Below are positions 32,818-41,320 of a stretch of 64,000 nt of DNA, one piece after another. Each line of letters opens with the position of its first letter. Within the stretch, counting starts at the first letter, position 1. The notes under the pieces are model-generated. The model was not told the DNA's origin. It saw only the letters and a program-made list of their open reading frames with translations, and ran no database searches. Source of the DNA: an uncultured Spirochaetaceae bacterium (GTDB lineage Bacteria; Spirochaetota; Spirochaetia; Sphaerochaetales; Sphaerochaetaceae); the NCBI GenBank assembly GCA_944389505.1, contig CALXMP010000002.1, positions 62,001-126,000 on the forward strand, given 5' to 3'. Position numbers and translations under genes: made by a program.

Positions 32818-33912
32818 ATGGATCTTCATTCCACCGGTATCGATTTCACATCAGAGCCTGAGCTTTTTTCCCATCTGCAGAACAGGGATCAGAGCTTCCT
32901 GATGCATGTCCATAAAGTGCTTCTAAGGCGGTTCCGCTTCCCGTTTGTGTTTCTTCTTACATGCGACAGGGCGGAGGTAATTGCCGATGGCATTCCATCC
33001 CATGAACCGATAGAAAGGGCTCTTTCGCTCTCTCCGCCTGAGGTCAAGCGATTCAGGTATTCCTATAGCGGGAATGAGGCTCTGAAGAGGATCTTCATGC
33101 TTTCTGCAGGGATCCTGTCTCCGCTCTTCGGGGAGGATACAATACAGGGACAGATTACCGCATCGGCCGAAGCTGCAGCGCTTTCCGGGACGATATCACC
33201 GGAGCTAAGGAAGCTTTTATCATCAGCTGTCGCATTTTCAAAGCGTATCCATACAGCGATGAATACAAGGGTGTTCGACCAGACGATAGCGGAAGAGGTG
33301 AGTAGGAGGCTGAAAGGACTGGGGCCAGTTCTCATAATCGGATCGGGTGAGGGGGCAAGGATAACCGCCGAGCACCTCATTCCGGAACATACCGTCACCA
33401 TTACGCTCCGTGATGATTCCAAGACATTTCTCATTCCCCATGGGGCTCTGCATGTTCCATATGAGAGACGACGGGAGATGATAGCCTCTTCCGACGCTGT
33501 CGTATCGGCATCGTCAGGGCTTTACCATACACTGGACGACTCCGACCTTCCTCTGGTACAGGGGAAGATGCTCTTTGACCTTTCATCCCCTCCCGATCTT
33601 CCACCATCATTCGGAGCATGGACTGTATCATCCCTTGGCGTTCCTCTTCCGGAGCGTGATGCTGTGATAGAGACCGTGAAGAGGGAGGCAGAAGATGCTG
33701 TTGCTGAATATATGTCATGGCTTGAAAGGGCAGGGATCGCAGAAGGCGTTATGGAAAGCGCTGAGAGGATATCCCTATCCGCTCTGCGGCGCTCTTCCGA
33801 TGCGATAACCTCATTGCAGCTGGATCCGGAGAAGGAAAAGGCCTTCCGCGAAGCGCTCTCTGAGAGCATACGGAAGGCCTCGGTATCTGAGCTTATTGTC
33901 AGAAAATCCTGA
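32818..33912 (+). CDS. Divergent glutamyl-tRNA reductase (HemA-like)
   Basis: About 364 residues with the GluTR layout: N-terminal catalytic domain with LTCDRAE (Cys49 conserved, but the usual Asn of TCNRxE is Asp50), FGEDTIQGQ where GEDQILGQ is usual, an NAD(P)-binding segment VLIIGSGEGARITAEHL, and a C-terminal helical dimerisation part. It would make glutamate-1-semialdehyde for tetrapyrroles, yet no other hem or cob gene is in view. The ATG at 32818 is chosen since TATACT ends 6 bases before it; an ATG 15 bases earlier precedes the -10. Confidence 0.75.
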   Translation: MDLHSTGIDFTSEPELFSHLQNRDQSFLMHVHKVLLRRFRFPFVFLLTCDRAEVIADGIPSHEPIERALSLSPPEVKRFRYSYSGNEALKRIFMLSAGILSPLFGEDTIQGQITASAEAAALSGTISPELRKLLSSAVAFSKRIHTAMNTRVFDQTIAEEVSRRLKGLGPVLIIGSGEGARITAEHLIPEHTVTITLRDDSKTFLIPHGALHVPYERRREMIASSDAVVSASSGLYHTLDDSDLPLVQGKMLFDLSSPPDLPPSFGAWTVSSLGVPLPERDAVIETVKREAEDAVAEYMSWLERAGIAEGVMESAERISLSALRRSSDAITSLQLDPEKEKAFREALSESIRKASVSELIVRKS

Positions 33913-34759
33913 AGAAGTTCGTGTATGTCACGCTCTCTCCGCCCTTGAGGAGCTTCGTCTCCTCCATCTTCTCGATATCGAGCGGGCGGGTTGTGTCGCC
34001 GAATGAGAGCATTGGCTCGATGCAGACATACTGGCCATGCTTTGGAGCGCATGTCCACACAGTCAGCATAGGCATATCGCCCATGAATGCCGTGATTCCA
34101 TGCTCACCCTCGGTTGATGTGAGCGTAACTTCGCTGCTCTTCACTCCTGAAAGGATGATCGCCCCCTTGTCCGTCTCTGCTCTTGTCAGCTGGAGTGTAT
34201 CACCAACGACGAAATCCTTCTCTGTTACGAAAACGCCATCCTTAGCATACTTCCTGTCGAGCTTCTCGTTCTGCTCAAATGAGACGCTGTATGTCTCAAG
34301 ATCCGTACCCTTGCCATTCATATCCAGCGAGAATGCAGGATGCCAGCCGAATGTATACCAGAGATCTTCCTTTGCCTTGATCTCAGCCTTTGCCTCATAG
34401 CCATCCTCTCTGACAGTGTATGTAGCAGTCAGGACAAAGCCATAAGGATAGTACTTACTCCTTGTCTCCTCCGAGTCCTCAAGGCGGAATGTGACCGAGT
34501 CCTCCTTCGTCTCGACGAGCTCGAACTCCGTGTCACGGGCAAAACCGTTATTAGGCATCGAGTACTCCTTGCCCTTTGCAGCGATCTTATCGTTCTTTGT
34601 TGGTCCGATCATAGGGAAGAGGAGGGGCGCATGGCGGAACCAGTACTCCTTGTCTCCATTCCAGATGTACTCGATTCCATCCTTGACGAGGCTCTGCGGC
34701 TCTGCTCCGAGCGATGAAACCTTCATCACTGTCCCGTTCTTCTGTATTGTAACAATCAT
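33899..34759 (-). CDS. Aldose 1-epimerase family protein
   Basis: 286 residues of the galactose mutarotase-like fold, LacX/YeaD-type group. Conserved elements include WNGDKEYWFRHAPLLFPMIG, the GFARD segment and the catalytic His in FGWHPAFSL, with CIEPMLSFGD near the C-terminus supplying the acidic residue. It probably interconverts sugar anomers. Start 34759 follows an AAGGAG site; the extension to 34825 is not conserved in style. Its 3' end overlaps the HemA-like gene by 14 bases. Confidence 0.86.
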   Translation of the reverse strand: MIVTIQKNGTVMKVSSLGAEPQSLVKDGIEYIWNGDKEYWFRHAPLLFPMIGPTKNDKIAAKGKEYSMPNNGFARDTEFELVETKEDSVTFRLEDSEETRSKYYPYGFVLTATYTVREDGYEAKAEIKAKEDLWYTFGWHPAFSLDMNGKGTDLETYSVSFEQNEKLDRKYAKDGVFVTEKDFVVGDTLQLTRAETDKGAIILSGVKSSEVTLTSTEGEHGITAFMGDMPMLTVWTCAPKHGQYVCIEPMLSFGDTTRPLDIEKMEETKLLKGGESVTYTNFFRIF

Positions 34760-34823
34760 AAATGACTCCTTTCTCCAGAGATTATATAACATTTCAGATA
34801 TTTTCGCTGTTATAATGTGCAGC

Positions 34824-35330
34824 ATGGATACTGATTACAGACTCATAAGAGAAGATGACGCTGCGGCCATCATCGAATTCATGACAGTCATCGGAGGAGA
34901 TACGGACAACCTTCCTTTCTCTGCCTCCGATTTCGCTTCTGTCGATCCAGAGGATGAGAAATACGTCATAAGGGAGATCCGCAAGGGTAGGAACATATAT
35001 GCCATAGCAGTATCTGATGGGAAGATCATTGGAAGCTGCGAGATAAGAGCGCAGGGGGACAGAACGAGAATCAGGCACAGGGCCGACATCGCGATAGCGG
35101 TCAGAAAGGATTTCTGGGGCATGGGGATAGCAAAGCATCTCCTTGATTACTCCCTCGCAGAGGCAAAGGACAGGGGATTTACGAAGATCTGCCTCGAGGT
35201 CCGCTCCGATAATGACAGGGCAAGGCGCTTCTATGAGACCAATGGATTCTTCCATGAGGGAAGCGATAGCCGTCTCTTCCTGATCGATGGAAGATATGTG
35301 TCAGGAGAGCATTACGGAATCGAATTGTAA
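34824..35330 (+). CDS. GNAT-family N-acetyltransferase
   Basis: 168 residues with the acetyl-CoA binding motif in VRKDFWGMGIAKHLLDYSLAEAK and a C-terminal VRSDNDRARRFYETNGF typical of RimI/YjcF-like GNAT enzymes. The substrate is unknown. ATG 34824 lies 7 bases after a perfect TATAAT with no ribosome binding site, so it is probably leaderless. Followed by a hairpin terminator. Confidence 0.88.
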   Translation: MDTDYRLIREDDAAAIIEFMTVIGGDTDNLPFSASDFASVDPEDEKYVIREIRKGRNIYAIAVSDGKIIGSCEIRAQGDRTRIRHRADIAIAVRKDFWGMGIAKHLLDYSLAEAKDRGFTKICLEVRSDNDRARRFYETNGFFHEGSDSRLFLIDGRYVSGEHYGIEL

Positions 35331-35337
35331 AATAAAG

Positions 35338-35383
35338 ACACAACCGTTACAGAATAAATGCATGAACGGGTTGTGTTGTTTTT
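35338..35383 (+). terminator. Terminator after the GNAT gene
   Basis: ACACAACCGTT pairs with AACGGGTTGTGT (one bulged G) over a 16-base loop, followed by TGTTTTT. Confidence 0.7.
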
Positions 35384-35428
35384 CCGCATTGGTACTGGAC
35401 ATTTATATCAAAAGGATGTAATCTCTCA

Positions 35429-35450
35429 CCTGTCCTTTTCGAAGGACAGG
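35429..35450 (+). repeat. Perfect 9-bp hairpin with TTCG tetraloop
   Basis: CCTGTCCTT, tetraloop TTCG and AAGGACAGG. A UUCG-capped RNA stem would be very stable. It lies in the 302-base gap between the GNAT terminator and tRNA-Arg and runs straight into the TGGCAA repeats. No T-tract follows. Confidence 0.55.
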
Positions 35451-35451
35451 C

Positions 35452-35525
35452 TGGCAATGTCCGGTTTTGGCAAAGTTTTTGGCAAGGTCTGGCAACATGG
35501 ATGGCAAACCTTGGCAACCTTGCCA
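35452..35525 (+). repeat. Helically phased TGGCAA repeats
   Basis: TGGCAA occurs at 35452, 35468, 35480, 35490, 35502 and 35512, plus once inverted at 35520-35525. The last five direct copies average 11 bases apart, about one helical turn, and the final direct and inverted copies make the palindrome TTGGCAA-CC-TTGCCAA. It looks like an array of sites for one DNA-binding protein. It lies about 110 bases before the tRNA-Arg gene. Confidence 0.6.
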
Positions 35526-35632
35526 AACAGGCGGTTTCTGAGTCGTGTGTTATTTGACGGATGTATAATGTAACTCCTTACGGATGATACATTAAGATGC
35601 AGAATCTAAGCATTGCGGCGAATATTTCATAT

Positions 35633-35706
35633 GCGCCCTTAGCTCACCTGGATAGAGCAACTGCCTTCTAAGCAGTAGGTGATTGGTTCGAATCCAATAG
35701 GGCGTA
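35633..35706 (+). tRNA. tRNA-Arg (TCT)
   Basis: Acceptor stem GCGCCCT/AGGGCGT with a terminal G-U pair. Anticodon loop CTTCTAA gives TCT, reading AGA. T-loop TTCGAAT. A TATAAT at 35564-35569 is the only nearby -10-like element. Confidence 0.94.
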
Positions 35707-35711
35707 TAGCT

Positions 35712-35742
35712 AACCCTCATTCAGTTCTGAGTGAGGGTTTTT
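35712..35742 (+). terminator. Terminator of tRNA-Arg
   Basis: AACCCTCATTCAG and CTGAGTGAGGGTT form an 11-12 bp stem with one G-U pair, followed by T-rich sequence. Confidence 0.8.
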
Positions 35743-35756
35743 ACTTGCGTTTTTTA

Positions 35757-35800
35757 ATCTGCATTCTTTGCTTTTATTTTCTTTTTCTTTCTTTTTATGT
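35757..35800 (+). promoter_or_regulatory. CTTT-repeat array before the phosphomutase operon
   Basis: A pyrimidine-only stretch with repeated CTTT/CTTTT units every 5-6 bases ends 50 bases before the phosphomutase ATG. Its core closely matches the array before nagA (45140-45205), and a similar one lies before the ABC transporter (39045-39080). DeoR-family regulators such as AgaR bind tandem CTTTC-like repeats, so it is a candidate operator for the DeoR protein at 37408. Confidence 0.5.
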
Positions 35801-35848
35801 TGCGATGTTGGTTTTTCACTATTAGAATCAGGAATAAGGAGAAGCAGA

Positions 35849-37387
35849 ATGGACGAGAACCTTGGAATGTTCAAAGCGTATGACATACGTACAAAGCACT
35901 CTGCACTGAGTGGGGAAGCAAAGAACAATCTGCTGGAATCCATAGCCAGATACTATGCCGAGGATGCAGGAACGGAGGCCGTGATTCTCGCACGCGATGC
36001 AAGGCTCCACTGCCCGGAGCTCATGGAGGGACTTATAGAAGCACTTCTCCGTTCCGGAGTGGATGTATATGTCAATCCTCTGCAGACAGGCACCTGCCAG
36101 TTCTACTATATGTGCATGTCAAACCGCTCTTTCGGCGGTGTTATGATCACGGCAAGCCACAATCCTGCTGAGTATGTTGGCTTCAAGTTCGTCGGCCGGG
36201 ACTGTGCTGCCATTGCATATGGCTGCGGTCCGTCCCGTGGAATCGAGAAGATAAAGGAATATTATATCAATGACAGAGGCATTCCTTCTGGAAGGCCTAG
36301 GGGCAGGCTCCATTACCTCATGCTCCAGAGGGAGTTCGTTGAGTATTCGATGAAGCTTGCGGGCGTGGAGAAGGGAAGCCTTTCCGGCATGAGGATCTTC
36401 GCAGAGTTTCTGTCCGGATCAAGCGGTTCGGATTTCCTGATGGCATTCACCGAGGCCGGTGCCGATGTTACTGTATCCCATCTCGTGCCTGATGGAGCTT
36501 TCCCTGCAGGAGATCCGAATCCTGTTGTAGAGAGCTCTATAGCGCCCGCAAGGGAGAGAATGAGGAAGGAAGGGTATGATCTCGGGTTCTGCTTCGATGG
36601 CGATGGGGACAGGATGGATCTCATGTTCCCCGATGGAACGCAGATCATCCCTGGACTGAATATGTCCGCGATAATCCCTTACATCCGCCCGATATTCGCT
36701 CCTTATTTCAATCCTTCAGAGCTGAAGTGCTTCGTTGATGTGAAGGCTATTCCTCTTGCTGTCATTGAGATAGCAAAGAGCGGCATTGAGCCTCATATCA
36801 TCCGCAATGGCCACTCATTCATAAAGGAGAAGCTCCTGGAGCATAAGAGCGAGGGCTATGTCGTATCGGAGGAGGAGTCCGCCCATTACTACATGAACTT
36901 CCCCGTCGATCTCTCGGATCCATCAAAGGGCCTGATCGCAACGGAGAACACGCTCTTCTTCGCACTGCTTTCCGCACGTGCCTATAAGGAGAACAGGGAG
37001 AAGTACGAGAGGATACACAGACTCCAGGAAGGCATACACCGCTTCCGTGAATGGCCGCTCAACTTCACCGATCCATCGAAGATGGAGAGAATAATGGCCG
37101 ATGTCGAGGCTGCGATGAGAGACCGGGGGGCTACTGTGATAAAGGATATGGATGATGGCTCCGATCTCGATGCCACGCTCATGCGCTTCAATCTTCCTGA
37201 TCACTTCAGCGCATCCTCATCATTCCCTGATAGATGGTGCCAGGTTGCCCAGAGGATATCGAGAAGCGAGGATGCAATGACGCGCTGGGAGGTCGTCGCA
37301 AGCGATCCGGTTCTTTGCCAGGAGTATAATGATGTGATAAAATCCATCGCAGACGGCTATGTACGTGAGGGAGCCGCATACTACTGA
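35849..37387 (+). CDS. Phosphomannomutase / phosphoglucomutase family
   Basis: 512 residues of the alpha-D-phosphohexomutase superfamily. The catalytic phosphoserine Ser103 is in TASHNP, the metal-binding loop is DGDGDR at 250-255, and the sugar-binding loop is SEEESAHYYM. The C-terminal phosphate-binding domain is longer than in standard enzymes. It interconverts hexose 1- and 6-phosphates; Man, Glc or GlcN specificity cannot be read. AAGGAG lies 8 bases before the ATG. First gene of an operon with a DeoR regulator and a TIM-barrel isomerase. Confidence 0.9.
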   Translation: MDENLGMFKAYDIRTKHSALSGEAKNNLLESIARYYAEDAGTEAVILARDARLHCPELMEGLIEALLRSGVDVYVNPLQTGTCQFYYMCMSNRSFGGVMITASHNPAEYVGFKFVGRDCAAIAYGCGPSRGIEKIKEYYINDRGIPSGRPRGRLHYLMLQREFVEYSMKLAGVEKGSLSGMRIFAEFLSGSSGSDFLMAFTEAGADVTVSHLVPDGAFPAGDPNPVVESSIAPARERMRKEGYDLGFCFDGDGDRMDLMFPDGTQIIPGLNMSAIIPYIRPIFAPYFNPSELKCFVDVKAIPLAVIEIAKSGIEPHIIRNGHSFIKEKLLEHKSEGYVVSEEESAHYYMNFPVDLSDPSKGLIATENTLFFALLSARAYKENREKYERIHRLQEGIHRFREWPLNFTDPSKMERIMADVEAAMRDRGATVIKDMDDGSDLDATLMRFNLPDHFSASSSFPDRWCQVAQRISRSEDAMTRWEVVASDPVLCQEYNDVIKSIADGYVREGAAYY

Positions 37388-37407
37388 TTATCCGTGGAGA
37401 GTCCCCT

Positions 37408-38169
37408 ATGAATGGTGTCGAGAGAAAGAAGGAAATACTGAGGATCCTGAGCCAGAAGGAGAGTGTCGATGTCGATGAGCTTACGCGTATCTTCGGTGTT
37501 TCGAAGGTCACTGTCCGCTCCGATCTTGATTCGCTTGAGGCAAAGGGCCTTCTCATAAGGACACATGGGGGTGCTCTGTCGGCTGAGAACCAGAAGCTCA
37601 TAAGGATATTCACCGATACGATGACTGAGGAGGCTGAGGAGAAGGAGCGCATTGCACGTACAGCATCCTCCCTCGTCCATGATGGGGATACTGTGATCAT
37701 CGATACCGGCAGCACTACCGTGCATATTGCTAAGTATCTGAAGGGGAAGAACATAACAGCGGTCACAAGTTCTCTTCTGGCGATGAATGCGCTGATGAAT
37801 GATGAGACCGTGGAGCTCATAATGCTTCCAGGCATGCTCCGCCGGTATTCGATGGGAGCGATAGGGCCTCTTACGAAGAATACCCTCCATGAGATCCATG
37901 CTGATATCCTTTTTCTAGGAGCCTCCGCGATCTCCGATGATGGCGTATGGAGCTCTAACCTCGTCGAGGCAGACACTAAGCGCAGCATGATCAAGGCTGC
38001 GGATACGGTCTGTCTCCTTGCTGACAGCAAGAAGCTAAGGATGAAGGGGCTTGGCCGGATCTCTTCCTGGTCCGGAATTGATGTATTCGTCACTGACAGC
38101 ATCCCCGACGATTTCAGGGAGATGCTTGAGAAGACTGGCGTGAAGGTGATACTCGCACCGGAGGCATGA
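37408..38169 (+). CDS. DeoR-family sugar-phosphate-responsive repressor
   Basis: 253 residues. N-terminal winged helix RKKEILRILSQKESVDVDEL with recognition helix VSKVTVRSDLDSLEAKGLL and the HGGAL linker, then a DeoRC sensor domain (DTGSTTVHIAKYL, FLGASAISDDGV, LLADSKK) that normally binds a sugar phosphate. It is probably autoregulatory and the local regulator of transporter and nagAB genes through the CTTT-repeat arrays. It starts 20 bases after the mutase. Confidence 0.93.
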   Translation: MNGVERKKEILRILSQKESVDVDELTRIFGVSKVTVRSDLDSLEAKGLLIRTHGGALSAENQKLIRIFTDTMTEEAEEKERIARTASSLVHDGDTVIIDTGSTTVHIAKYLKGKNITAVTSSLLAMNALMNDETVELIMLPGMLRRYSMGAIGPLTKNTLHEIHADILFLGASAISDDGVWSSNLVEADTKRSMIKAADTVCLLADSKKLRMKGLGRISSWSGIDVFVTDSIPDDFREMLEKTGVKVILAPEA

Positions 38170-39047
38170 TGGTCAGAGGAATATCGCTGGTGGGAATAGG
38201 AAGCCCGGAGGAGGTCCTTGCGATACGCAGGCGCTTTCCAGATGCTTACTTCGAGCTTCCGTACAACCTCCGGAGCCTTGATGGAATGGCTGAGGCCGCT
38301 TCTGGCCGCATCGCATCTCTCCATTCGCTCTGTCCCCGCCGTGATTACTTCCCCAATTTCGCATCGGATGATGATACCGTGGTCTCCTGGTCTTCCGAGG
38401 AGATGATGAAGGATGCCATGACGGCGCGTCAGCTTGGCGCAACTGTTCTTGTCCTCCATCCCGGGTATCTTATCCCGTCCCTTGTCCCATCGGAGAAGAA
38501 TGCCAGGCTCCGCCTCATGGAATCGGGGGAGCTGGACAGGTTTGTCGGAATTCCCTCTGGATCTATCTGCACAGAGGACTATATCTCAAGGCCGGAATAC
38601 AGGGCTGCTTTCGAGCGCATGCTTCCGAATCTCATAGAGCTTTCTGATAGACTTGAGAAGATGGGTATCATTCTCGCTGTGGAGAATCTCAATCCGCGTG
38701 CGGGGTATATGCTCGTCCATCCTGATGAGATGGTCGAGATCGCAGAGCGTACAAAGCTACATTTCGCTCTGGATATCGGGCACCTGCATGTCTCTGCAGA
38801 GCGGTTCGGCCTCGATTTCCTCCATTCTCTTGAGCGCATCCTCAGCACAGGACGCGTCGTAACAACGCACCTCCATTCCAATCCATCGGATAGAAAAAAG
38901 GGCATATTCCTTGATAGCCATCAGAGCCTCGATGGCTTCTCAATGCCATGGAAGGATGCGCTTTCGATGATTGAAAATAGCGGTGCGAACATGATGCTTG
39001 AGACAGTTGAGGATCCCATGCACAACCTCGAGCTGTTATTTTGCTGA
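38166..39047 (+). CDS. Sugar-phosphate isomerase/epimerase-like TIM-barrel protein
   Basis: 293 residues of the xylose isomerase-like / AP endonuclease family 2 fold. Likely metal ligands are in VLHPGY, VENLNPR (Glu), FALDIGHLHVS (Asp/His) and TTHLHSN, with a Glu in MLETVED. Possible activities include isomerase, epimerase or nuclease; its place downstream of a mutase and sugar regulator favours a carbohydrate role. The ATG overlaps the DeoR stop (ATGA). Confidence 0.8.
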   Translation: MMVRGISLVGIGSPEEVLAIRRRFPDAYFELPYNLRSLDGMAEAASGRIASLHSLCPRRDYFPNFASDDDTVVSWSSEEMMKDAMTARQLGATVLVLHPGYLIPSLVPSEKNARLRLMESGELDRFVGIPSGSICTEDYISRPEYRAAFERMLPNLIELSDRLEKMGIILAVENLNPRAGYMLVHPDEMVEIAERTKLHFALDIGHLHVSAERFGLDFLHSLERILSTGRVVTTHLHSNPSDRKKGIFLDSHQSLDGFSMPWKDALSMIENSGANMMLETVEDPMHNLELLFC

Positions 39048-39080
39048 TTCATTTTTCTTTTCTTTTTCTTTTTCTAAAAA
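39045..39080 (+). promoter_or_regulatory. CTTTT-repeat array before the AfuABC-like transporter operon
   Basis: Four CTTTT units in direct succession in a pyrimidine tract, about 75 bases before the binding-protein ATG, immediately after the preceding stop. Followed by an A-rich stretch and a TTGC-TAAAA-GCAA palindrome near 39106. Similar arrays precede the mutase operon and nagA. Confidence 0.5.
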
Positions 39081-39153
39081 CCGCAAATAAAAGAAAAATT
39101 TTCCTTGCTAAAAGCAAATTCATGGCAGATACTGTTTTCAGAAAGGAGTGAAT

Positions 39154-40140
39154 ATGAAAAAGGGTTTAGTTTTTCTTTTAGTCGTTCTTCTCGGCATCTT
39201 CACGCTTTCCGCAAGCGGTAGCAGCGAGTCCGGCTCGAAAGAGCTTGTTGTCTATAGCGCAGCCAGCGAAGGGGAGGCTGAGAGCATTACAAAGGCTTTC
39301 AATGAGCTCTATCCTGATGTCAAGGTGACGATAATCAGAGCAGGATCTGGCGATCTTGTTACCAGAGTCAAGACTGAATGGCCGAAGCCAGATGGAGATG
39401 TAATCCTTCTCATGGGATCGGAGAACCTCGATCAGATCTACGACATGCTCATGCCATACACATCTGCAAACCACGATAAGATCGATCCAGAGAACAGGGA
39501 CCAGAAGTCCGATGAGCCGCGCTACTACGGAACATCGATGCCTCTCCAGGCAATAATGTACAACACCGATCTTCTGTCGGAGGAAGATGCTCCGAAGTCA
39601 TGGGCAGATCTCGCGGATCCTAAGTATAAGGGTGAGATCGTTCTCGCAAATCCTGCATCGAGCGGATCGGCATATGCTCAGCTGTATATGATGAACAAGC
39701 TCTATGGCATGGATTTCGTAGCAGAGGTAGTGAAGAACACCACATTCGTCGCATCGTCCACAGCCGGTCCTGATTCCGTAGCAAGAGGCGAGTATGCGAT
39801 AACAGTAACCGGTGAGTTCAATATCGCGAACAAGATCCAGGCAGGAGACCCGGTCAAGTATGTCCTCCCAGAGGAAGGAACTGGAAGGAGAATCGAGGGA
39901 TCTGCAATACTCGCGAACTGCAAGCATCCTGAGGAGGCAAAGCTCTTCATCGATTTCATGACAAGCCCCGATGCTTTCCAGATTGTGCGCGATGAATGCA
40001 ACAGGCGTCCTGTATCGACAGATGTTCCGGGACCAGAGGGACTTCCAGCTCTCGCTGACATGAAGTTCTTCACATATGACACAGACGAAGCTGCAGCGAT
40101 TAAGAGAGATCTTGTCCAGCAGTTCAATGGTCTTCTCTGA
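39154..40140 (+). CDS. FbpA/AfuA-type periplasmic binding protein
   Basis: 328 residues of the extracellular solute-binding type 1 / iron-binding-like cluster. The signal peptide ends FTLSASGSSES, with Ser where a lipobox would have Cys. The mature protein begins KELVVYSAASEGEAESIT and has YGTSMPLQAIMYNTD and SWADLADPKYKGEIVLANP typical of FbpA relatives. The double-Tyr ferric-binding motif near the C-terminus is not seen (region CNRRPVSTD instead). Gene context with mutase, DeoR and nagAB suggests a phosphorylated sugar ligand, as shown for AfuA. AAGGAG precedes the ATG. Confidence 0.85.
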   Translation: MKKGLVFLLVVLLGIFTLSASGSSESGSKELVVYSAASEGEAESITKAFNELYPDVKVTIIRAGSGDLVTRVKTEWPKPDGDVILLMGSENLDQIYDMLMPYTSANHDKIDPENRDQKSDEPRYYGTSMPLQAIMYNTDLLSEEDAPKSWADLADPKYKGEIVLANPASSGSAYAQLYMMNKLYGMDFVAEVVKNTTFVASSTAGPDSVARGEYAITVTGEFNIANKIQAGDPVKYVLPEEGTGRRIEGSAILANCKHPEEAKLFIDFMTSPDAFQIVRDECNRRPVSTDVPGPEGLPALADMKFFTYDTDEAAAIKRDLVQQFNGLL

Positions 40141-40155
40141 GAGCAATCAGACAGG

Positions 40156-40182
40156 GGCCGCTGGGCGACTGGCGGCCTTTTT
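40156..40182 (+). terminator. Attenuating terminator between binding protein and ATPase genes
   Basis: GGCCGC and GCGGCC pair over a 10-base loop, followed directly by TTTTT, 15 bases after the stop. It would reduce transcription of the ATPase and permease. Confidence 0.75.
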
Positions 40183-40198
40183 CCTAATGGAGTGAAAG

Positions 40199-41320
40199 AT
40201 GAGCAAAAGCGTAACATATGACAGAATCAACAAGATATACGATGCGAAGGGAAAGAATCCCGTGCATGCACTGAAGGATGTTTCCTTTACGATCAACCCA
40301 GGAGAGCTCTTCTGCCTTCTCGGCCCTTCCGGCTGTGGTAAGACGACTCTTCTCCGCGCTACCGCAGGTCTTGAGGATATAACATCCGGAAAGATGTACT
40401 ATGGTGATGTCGACATCTCCACTATCCCTCCATACAGGAGGAATATAGGGATGGTGTTCCAGTCTTTTGCCCTCTATCCCCATATGACGATATTCGAGAA
40501 TGTCGCCTACGGACTAAGAGTCCGCAAGGTCGACAATGAGACCGTGAAGAAGAAGGTCACCGAGGTGATGGAGCTTGTAGGACTGCAGGAGGAGCTGAAG
40601 AGGAATCCAAGTCCTACAGGGCTTTCCGGCGGTCAGCAGCAGAGAGTAGCCATAGCGCGTGCTCTTGTCTATGATCCCGATGTTCTTCTTCTTGATGAGC
40701 CTCTGGCCAATCTCGATGCGAAGCTCCGCCGCTATATGAGAGCGGAGATAAGGAGGATACAGAAGGCGACGGATGTCACGACGATATTCGTTACGCATGA
40801 CCAGGAGGAGGCCATGGCTGTCGGCGATAGGCTTGCCGTACTGAGAAAGGGCGTTGTCGAGCAGATCGGAACGTCTGATGACCTTTATAGCTATCCTGAG
40901 AATGCCTTCGTATCGAACTTCATCGGCAAGATGAACTTCTTCGAGTCAACAGTCACCGATGTCGGCGATGATTCGATAACAGTAAATCCTGCAACGACCG
41001 ATTTCCAGGTCCAGATTCCTATTACCCGGTGCCATGTCAACCCATCAAAGGGCGATCATGTCCTTCTTGGAGGAAGGCCGGAGCAGCTGTCTGTCTCGAA
41101 GGAGCATACTCCTGATTCGGTGAAGGGCAGGGTAAGGATCATACAGCATCTGGGGTCATTCATCCGCTATGAGGTGGAGATGGATGAGCGTGTCTCTCCT
41201 GTGACATTCGAGATCGATATGGACTTCCTCGATAAGAACATAAGGGAATCGGATGATGTCTATGTCAGCATGAAGAAGGAGAGGATCTCTCTATTCTCTC
41301 CTGAAGGAAGGGAGATATGA
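40199..41320 (+). CDS. FbpC/AfuC-type ABC transporter ATPase
   Basis: 373 residues. ABC domain with Walker A GPSGCGKT, Q-loop VFQSFALYPHMT, signature LSGGQQQRV, Walker B LLLDEPLANLD and switch HD in VTHDQEEAM, then a C-terminal TOBE-type regulatory domain of about 130 residues. It energises the adjacent two-half permease in the cytoplasm. A GGAG site precedes the ATG; the gene ends in an ATGA overlap with the permease. Confidence 0.93.
   Translation: MSKSVTYDRINKIYDAKGKNPVHALKDVSFTINPGELFCLLGPSGCGKTTLLRATAGLEDITSGKMYYGDVDISTIPPYRRNIGMVFQSFALYPHMTIFENVAYGLRVRKVDNETVKKKVTEVMELVGLQEELKRNPSPTGLSGGQQQRVAIARALVYDPDVLLLDEPLANLDAKLRRYMRAEIRRIQKATDVTTIFVTHDQEEAMAVGDRLAVLRKGVVEQIGTSDDLYSYPENAFVSNFIGKMNFFESTVTDVGDDSITVNPATTDFQVQIPITRCHVNPSKGDHVLLGGRPEQLSVSKEHTPDSVKGRVRIIQHLGSFIRYEVEMDERVSPVTFEIDMDFLDKNIRESDDVYVSMKKERISLFSPEGREI

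Noticed and set aside
35468-35525. TGGCAA repeats read as a sigma-54 -24/-12 promoter.
   Set aside because: No copy has GG and GC at the required 10-base separation; the closest has GG in place of GC at -12.
35429-35525. Possible CRISPR-like array before tRNA-Arg.
   Set aside because: The units are only 6 bases with 4-10 base gaps, far too short for repeats and spacers, and no cas gene is present. No CRISPR array was seen anywhere in the window.
37206-38459. Open frame of 417 codons on the minus strand across the mutase end, DeoR and isomerase genes.
   Set aside because: Antisense to three well-supported genes with conserved motifs; its Ser/Arg-rich sequence is typical of a shadow frame.
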